64,000 nt of DNA from an uncultured bacterium (lineage in GTDB: Bacteria > Planctomycetota > UBA8742 > UBA2392). Positions within the stretch are counted from its first letter, which is position 1, and every line of letters starts with the position of its first letter. The translations under genes were made by a program, and so were the position numbers. Shown here one piece after another: positions 59,345 through 64,000 of the stretch. Below the pieces are notes generated by a model. That model saw nothing but the letters and a program-made list of their open reading frames with translations, did not search any database and had not been told where the DNA came from. The stretch is taken from NCBI GenBank assembly GCA_938014885.1, contig CALLQI010000021.1:62001-126000 (forward strand). The letters are read 5' to 3'.

Positions 59345-60022
59345 ATGCCTGAAACGTCAATGGACAAGCTCTTCGGCCCCGAATCGCAGCCTGGCTCGGT
59401 GTTCCGCGCCTTGGTTCGGCGGCTGGCAGAAGTCGACGTGAAGTTTGAGCGCGGCTTGAGTCAACGCGCCCTGGACGAACTTTCGGGTCGAATCGGATTG
59501 CCGATTCCGCCCGACCTGCGCAAGTTCTGGGCGACGGCGTGGCCGGTTGGGAGAGAGTGGTGGGATTGGCGACACACCGAGTGGTCACGGGCCAAGATGA
59601 ATGAGCGCATCACCGACGAACTGATGTTTCACGTTGAGTCTGGCGACACGTGGCTGGAGTCATGGGGCGACAGGCCAAGGCGCAAGGCGGAAGCGCGGGA
59701 AGTGGTCTCGGCTTGGGTAGCGACCGGCCCGGCGCTTTTACCGCTGTACTCGCACCGCTTCGCCGTGTGTGAGCCTGCACTGCCTGACACTCCGGTGCTA
59801 TCGATTTACAGCTCCGATTGGATCTACTACGGTTGGAACCTCGCCAGTTACCTGCAACACGAGTTCCTGGGGTTGGACATCTTCAAGGTACAGCCTTGGC
59901 CCCCGCACCAGCCCATCGGACAATGGCAAGAAGTCCTGGACGACGGCTGCACCGAGCGCGACCAAAACGGCAACGTCATCCGCCCCGCACGAGAGTTGCC
60001 GCCCGTCACGTGGAAAGATTAA
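59345..60022 (+). CDS. Second SUKH-like protein
   Basis: The ATG at 59345 (MPETSMDKLFGPESQ) gives 225 residues, and a start at 59360 is also possible. The region LSGRIGLPIPPDLRKFWATA with WPVGREWWDWR is the helix-turn of SUKH domains. The later LYSHRFAVCEPALPDTPVLS and SIYSSDWIYYGWNLASYLQH fit the beta-sheet and C-terminal helix of the SMI1/KNR4 fold. It is in the opposite direction to the previous gene with about 120 bp between the starts. A defensive immunity role is possible but no partner toxin is visible. Confidence 0.6.
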   Translation: MPETSMDKLFGPESQPGSVFRALVRRLAEVDVKFERGLSQRALDELSGRIGLPIPPDLRKFWATAWPVGREWWDWRHTEWSRAKMNERITDELMFHVESGDTWLESWGDRPRRKAEAREVVSAWVATGPALLPLYSHRFAVCEPALPDTPVLSIYSSDWIYYGWNLASYLQHEFLGLDIFKVQPWPPHQPIGQWQEVLDDGCTERDQNGNVIRPARELPPVTWKD

Positions 60023-60087
60023 TCGACACGATTCTCCGTGAACTCCGTGCAATCCGTGGTTAGTTGCAATGAACGTAGGAGCAAACC

Positions 60088-60474
60088 ATGCCCACCATCT
60101 TCAGCCGCATCATTGCTGGTGAGATCCCTTGCCACAAAGTTTGGGAAGATGACGCGCACTTTGCTTTTCTGGACATCAACCCTTGGTGCTACGGCCACAC
60201 GCTTGTGGTTCCCAAGGCAGAGCATGCTTACCTGTTTGAGATGCCGACCGCTGAGTATGCGGCCCTGCATTCGGCGGCGCAGAAGGTCGCGGCGCTGCTG
60301 AAAACGAAGTTGGGCTGTGCGCGGGTTTGCAGCATGGTGGTGGGTTATGAAGTGCCGCATGTTCACATTCACTTGCTGCCCACAAATGCGATGAGCGATT
60401 TCATTCCGCCGGGTACCATGGGCATGAAGCCGAAGCCTGACCTTGGCGAAGTACTTCGCAAAATCCAATCCTGA
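60088..60474 (+). CDS. HIT-family nucleotide hydrolase
   Basis: The 128-residue protein starts MPTIFSRIIAGEIPCHKVWE and contains the histidine triad VPHVHIHLLP near residue 92, with the usual FLDINPWCYGHTLVVPK block before it. HIT proteins of this branch cleave nucleoside phosphoramidates or dinucleotides. A CHAD gene starts 2 bp after its stop, so it heads a three-gene operon. The 65 bp upstream include a short tccgtgaactccgtgcaatc repeat and GGAGC as a ribosome binding site. Confidence 0.95.
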   Translation: MPTIFSRIIAGEIPCHKVWEDDAHFAFLDINPWCYGHTLVVPKAEHAYLFEMPTAEYAALHSAAQKVAALLKTKLGCARVCSMVVGYEVPHVHIHLLPTNAMSDFIPPGTMGMKPKPDLGEVLRKIQS

Positions 60475-60476
60475 AC

Positions 60477-61367
60477 ATGCCGCGCCGCGCCAAACAACCT
60501 GCACTCCCTACCCGCGAATTCGTGTCCGGCCTGCTTGCCAGTCTGCAGAAGACGTACACATCCAACTTGGAGGCCGTACGTGACGACGCGACACGGCCCG
60601 AGGCGATCCACCAGTTGCGTGTGGTGTGCCGACGCCTGCGTACTTGCCTTGCGATCTACGGGCGCTACTTGCCACCTGCTGCAGGCAAGCTGCGCGGGCG
60701 GCTTCGCAAGCTGGCCGGCCGGCTTTCGCTGGCGCGCGACCTTGACGTGATGCTGAAGCGGCTGCGTCGCGCCGGACTCGACCTGAAAGCTGTCGAAGAG
60801 TACCTGAATGCGCGCCGCGAATCGCAGACCACCCATGTTCATGAGGCCGTCTCCAAGCGCGGCGTGGACCGCATCGTTCGCGATCTGCAGCGGCTTGTGC
60901 TGTCGAAGCGCGGCTGGCCGCAGCAGGCCAAACAACCCATCGCGGTCACGGCGAAGCGCATCGTGAAGCGTGCCTGGGACGACTTTGCGGATGCGTACGA
61001 GGCCGCCGATGAGGCCCGCAGCCTGGCATCGTGGCACGAAGTCCGAATCCACGGCAAGCGCCTGCGCTACACGCTCGACGGCCTGAAGCACCTGCTGGGC
61101 GATGAGGCCGAACCCGCATTGCAGGTGCTGATTGAGCTGCAGGATGAATTGGGCGCATATCTTGATTCCCGCGTCGCACTGGAACAGTTGAAGGACCTGC
61201 ACGACTTCGCGGGACTCGACGAGGAAACAGGTCACGCGATGGAAACTGTGATGGCCGATCTGCGAGCAGAGGGCAAAGCCGCACTGGCCGCGGTGCCCAG
61301 CCTGCTGCGGCAGATCCGCGACTGGGGGCCGGAGCTTGCGCGCAAGGCCGGAAAGGGCAGGCAATGA
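60477..61367 (+). CDS. CHAD domain protein
   Basis: The 296-residue protein is a helical CHAD domain. It has the conserved HQLRVVCRRLRTCLAIYG, LARDLDVMLKRLRRAG and VRIHGKRLRYTLDGLKHLLG blocks with the clustered Arg/Lys/His residues that bind polyphosphate. No CYTH domain is fused. It overlaps the downstream sixA by 4 bp (ATGA). CHAD proteins associate with polyphosphate granules. Coupling with a phosphohistidine phosphatase is a recurrent arrangement and suggests a phosphate or polyphosphate function. Confidence 0.9.
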   Translation: MPRRAKQPALPTREFVSGLLASLQKTYTSNLEAVRDDATRPEAIHQLRVVCRRLRTCLAIYGRYLPPAAGKLRGRLRKLAGRLSLARDLDVMLKRLRRAGLDLKAVEEYLNARRESQTTHVHEAVSKRGVDRIVRDLQRLVLSKRGWPQQAKQPIAVTAKRIVKRAWDDFADAYEAADEARSLASWHEVRIHGKRLRYTLDGLKHLLGDEAEPALQVLIELQDELGAYLDSRVALEQLKDLHDFAGLDEETGHAMETVMADLRAEGKAALAAVPSLLRQIRDWGPELARKAGKGRQ

Positions 61368-61837
61368 AGCTGCTGCTCGTGCGCCATGCCATTGCCTACG
61401 ATCGCGACGCCGCGCGCTGGCCCGATGATTCGCTCAGGCCGCTGACGCCCGCAGGCCGCCGCAAGTTCACGCAGGCGTGCAAAACGCTGGCACGCTTCGA
61501 ACCTGCCGTCATGTTCAGCAGCCCGTACACCCGCGCGATGCAGACCGCCAAGCTGCTCGCAAAACACGCCGAGTGGCCGAAACCGCAAGAGATGACCCAG
61601 CTGCAGCCAGACGCCACGGCCGCAAAGACGGTGACCGCGCTGGCCGCATGCGAGGCCGACACTGTGGCCATAGTTGGGCACGAGCCCGCACTGTCGATGC
61701 TCGCGGCTCACCTGCTGGGCACACCGGTGACTTTCGAGTTCAAGAAAGGCGGCGCAGCCTGCATCGAATTCAACGGCCCCGTGAAGGCAGCAGCAGGCAA
61801 GCTGATCTGGCTCGCCACCCCGGCGCTGTTGCGCTGA
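61364..61837 (+). CDS. sixA: SixA-type phosphohistidine phosphatase
   Basis: The 157-residue protein has the RHG signature KLLLVRHAIAYDRDAAR, then SSPYTRAMQTAKLLAKH and VAIVGHEPALSMLAAHLLG with the second catalytic His. SixA removes phosphate from phosphohistidines, including those of PTS or phosphorelay proteins. ptsI is at 8426 in this window but far away, so a link is only conceivable. It ends the HIT-CHAD-SixA operon, and the convergent ABC gene stops 1 bp beyond it. Confidence 0.9.
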   Translation: MKLLLVRHAIAYDRDAARWPDDSLRPLTPAGRRKFTQACKTLARFEPAVMFSSPYTRAMQTAKLLAKHAEWPKPQEMTQLQPDATAAKTVTALAACEADTVAIVGHEPALSMLAAHLLGTPVTFEFKKGGAACIEFNGPVKAAAGKLIWLATPALLR

Positions 61838-61838
61838 T

Positions 61839-63650
61839 CTACCGAACCTCGGTCGTTACTGCACTGCCGCTTTGGATGGACCACAGGTCGCTGTAGGTTC
61901 CGCCGTGCTGGATCAGCTGGTCGTGGGTGCCTTCTTCTTCGAGTTTGCCGTCGCGGATCACGAGGATGCGGTCGGCTTTGCGGATGGTGCTCAGGCGGTG
62001 CGCGATCACCAGCGCTGTCTTGCCGCGTGTCAGCTCTTCAAGGTTCTGCTGGATCATGCGCTCGGTTTCGGTGTCCACGCTGCTGGTGGCTTCATCGAGA
62101 ATCAGGATCGGCGCGTCCTTCAGCAGCGCGCGGGCGATGCTAAGCCGCTGGCGCTGGCCGCCACTCAGCTTGATGCCGCGTTCGCCGACCACCGTCTCGT
62201 AGCCCTGCGGCAGGCTTTGCACGAAGTCGTCGAACTGGGCGTGGCTCGCGGCCTCAATCACCTTTTCCAGCGGCACATCGACGCCCGGGTAGGCGATGTT
62301 CTCGCGGATCGTGCCGTGGAACAGGTACACATCCTGACTTACCAGCGCGATCTGGCGGCGCAGGTCGCTTTGGCGCAGGTCGCGCACGTCAATGCCGTCC
62401 AGCTTGATGGCGCCCTGCTGGATGTCGTACAGGCGCAGGATCAGCTTGATCAGCGTGCTCTTGCCCGCACCGGTCGGCCCCGCGATCCCGATCATCTCGC
62501 CGGGCTTGATGTAAAAGCTCAGGCCGTTCAGCACCGGCTCGCGGTCGCGGTACTTGAACTGCACGTCGACGAATGCGAGCTCGCCCCTTGACCGGTCAAG
62601 AGTAATCGCCTCAGGCTTGTCGCTGATCGCCGACGGGGTTTCCAGCAGGCCGAAGATGCGCACCGCGCTGGCCTTGGCGCGCTGGTACTCGTCGAAAGTC
62701 TGGCCCAGCCGGGTCAGCGGCCACAACAGGCGCTGGATCAGCATGCAGAACAGCACCAGGTTGCCCGGCGTAAGCTGCCCGCGCATCGTCATCCAGCCGC
62801 CCAGCACGATCACGCCGGCAAACCCGGCGGCAATCGCCATGCGGATCATGGGCGTGAACACGGTGCTGAGCTTGATTGCGTGGGTGTTGGCCTTGCGGTA
62901 GGCCTCGCTGGATTCTTCGACTCGCGCGGCCTCGTAGTCTTCAGCCGTGAAGCTCTTGATCACCAGTATGCCGCCGATGTTGTTCTCAAGGCGGGTGGCC
63001 ACGTCGCCGACGCTTTCGCGTACTTTGCGATAGCGCGGCTCAAGCCGCTTGCTGAAGCGCAGGCTGCCCCAGACGATAATCGGGATCGGGATCAGCCCCA
63101 GCGCCGCCAATGTGGGGTTGATCATGAACATTACGGTGGTGGCAAACAGGATCAGCACCACAAGCTGGATCAGCTCGCTGAAGCCGTTGTTCAGGAAGCG
63201 CTCAAGCTGGTTCACGTCATCGTTGAGCATCGCCAGCGTCTTGCCGAGGCGGTGTTCTTCGAAGAAGCGGATCTCGCGGTTTTGCATCTTGCGGTAGGCA
63301 TCAAGGCGCAGGGCGTGCTGCATGTTCTGCGCCAGAGTCATGAAGCCGTAGCCGTAGCCCCACTGCGAAAGGCTTTCCAGGCCGAAGATGATCACAGTCA
63401 GGATCGCCAGGAAAACGATCTGGCTGAACGTGTCGGCGATGCCAAGCCCCGACTTCATCCACATCGGGGCCTTGCCCATGATCACGTCAACCAGCCACGC
63501 CACCAGAATCGGCGGCGCAAGGTCCAGAACCTTATTGGCAACACTGGCACTGGAGGCCGCCACCAACCGCCCGCGCTGAGGCCGCAGATAGCCAATCAAC
63601 CGAGCCATCGGGCGCGCAGAGTGACGCAGGATCGAAGGATCATCAGGCAC
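61839..63650 (-). CDS. ABC exporter (fused permease and ATPase)
   Basis: A GTG at 63650 gives 603 residues, and an ATG at 63608 is an alternative start. The N-terminal 310 residues carry six membrane helices with the helical-loop pattern of type IV exporters (LGKTLAMLNDDVNQLERFLN). The ATPase has Walker A GPTGAGKSTLIKLILR, signature LSGGQRQRLSIARALL and Walker B ILILDEATSSVDTETE. The family includes MsbA-like lipid and drug half-transporters that work as homodimers. No substrate can be assigned from the sequence. Confidence 0.9.
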   Translation of the reverse strand: MPDDPSILRHSARPMARLIGYLRPQRGRLVAASSASVANKVLDLAPPILVAWLVDVIMGKAPMWMKSGLGIADTFSQIVFLAILTVIIFGLESLSQWGYGYGFMTLAQNMQHALRLDAYRKMQNREIRFFEEHRLGKTLAMLNDDVNQLERFLNNGFSELIQLVVLILFATTVMFMINPTLAALGLIPIPIIVWGSLRFSKRLEPRYRKVRESVGDVATRLENNIGGILVIKSFTAEDYEAARVEESSEAYRKANTHAIKLSTVFTPMIRMAIAAGFAGVIVLGGWMTMRGQLTPGNLVLFCMLIQRLLWPLTRLGQTFDEYQRAKASAVRIFGLLETPSAISDKPEAITLDRSRGELAFVDVQFKYRDREPVLNGLSFYIKPGEMIGIAGPTGAGKSTLIKLILRLYDIQQGAIKLDGIDVRDLRQSDLRRQIALVSQDVYLFHGTIRENIAYPGVDVPLEKVIEAASHAQFDDFVQSLPQGYETVVGERGIKLSGGQRQRLSIARALLKDAPILILDEATSSVDTETERMIQQNLEELTRGKTALVIAHRLSTIRKADRILVIRDGKLEEEGTHDQLIQHGGTYSDLWSIQSGSAVTTEVR

Positions 63651-63791
63651 AACCGCTGTTTAGCGGATTTGCGTTGTCTTGGCCACGTGGAGCCAAGGGA
63701 ATGGCCCGCACCCGCGCAGGGAGTTGAGTTGCCGGGATGTCCTGGTCCGGCCAATGTTTTACGATATAGACTCGAACTGAAGGAGAGAGCG

Positions 63792-64000
63792 ATGCAATCG
63801 ACCGGGATGAAGGTGTTGCTTGCGGTGATGGGGGTTGGGGTGCTGGGCGTCTTTGCCGGCATAGGGCATCTGGCGCAGTTCGGGACCGCAGATGTGTTTG
63901 GTGCTGGCAACGGCGACCTGTCGTCACCGCGTGGAAACGGAACGGTAAGGCGCGCCATGGGGAACCAGGCCCCGGGCCTGCAAGAGCGCGATCCAATTCC
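63792..64000 (+). CDS. Membrane or exported protein, cut by the right edge
   Basis: A strong AAGGAGAGAG site lies just before the ATG at 63792, and the frame stays open to the window end (69 codons). It begins MQSTGMKVLLAVMGVGVLGV, one hydrophobic segment, followed by a polar Gly/Asn/Arg-rich region (GAGNGDLSSPRGNGTVRR). It is likely secreted or membrane-anchored. The rest of the protein lies outside this window. Confidence 0.6.
   Translation, partial: MQSTGMKVLLAVMGVGVLGVFAGIGHLAQFGTADVFGAGNGDLSSPRGNGTVRRAMGNQAPGLQERDPI

Overview
This window looks like chromosomal DNA of a high-GC, Gram-negative-type (diderm) bacterium. The evidence is several lipoprotein signal peptides with lipoboxes, a MlaF/MlaE lipid transporter pair, AGGAGG-like ribosome binding sites and a tRNA-Val gene with an encoded CCA end. 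RNase Y, SelB, an RqcH/NFACT protein, a PrkA kinase, very large surface proteins and free-standing TPR proteins would fit Planctomycetota or a neighbouring phylum. That placement is an inference of moderate confidence. No integrase, transposase, phage structural cluster or CRISPR array was seen.

Left part (1-20.9 kb, almost all minus strand). A tight operon runs prkA - membrane protein - ImpE-like TPR protein - short-T-loop P-II protein, and may continue into a coiled-coil gene cut by the window edge. Upstream lie a large MscS-type channel and PTS enzyme I. An intergenic region of about 600 bp (10178-10785) is packed with short-period repeats and a 50-bp inverted repeat. After a YkgJ-like protein and a divergent acyl-CoA thioesterase comes a surface-protein operon: TPR lipoprotein, a 1641-residue fibre, a kelch-propeller protein with a fibre-like head, and an Fn3/Ig-type protein with a Cys-containing C-terminal anchor.

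Middle (20.85-34.2 kb). A nine-gene, mostly overlapping operon encodes carotenoid synthesis (phytoene synthase, two CrtI-family desaturases, prenyl diphosphate synthase, CruF-like hydratase, glycosyltransferase, alpha/beta hydrolase) and ends in mlaE-mlaF and a textbook terminator. Together these genes suggest a hydroxylated, glycosylated and perhaps acylated acyclic carotenoid that is delivered to a membrane. The operon has a nested leader hairpin directly before crtB and three TTGAAC/GTTCAA hexamers at the putative promoter. Next is an islet of small lipoproteins alternating with Rhs-core-tail fragments, bounded by REP-like palindromes.

Right part (34.2-64 kb). This holds the imuA-imuB-dnaE2 mutagenesis cassette, three paralogous TPR proteins resembling ATPase-tail halves, tRNA-Val, a double-FHA membrane scaffold, selB, rqcH-mutM, an isolated nuoF, rny with a hairpin-rich leader, an NmrA-type reductase, a divergent pair of SUKH-like genes, a HIT-CHAD-SixA operon, an ABC exporter, and a secreted or membrane protein cut by the right edge.
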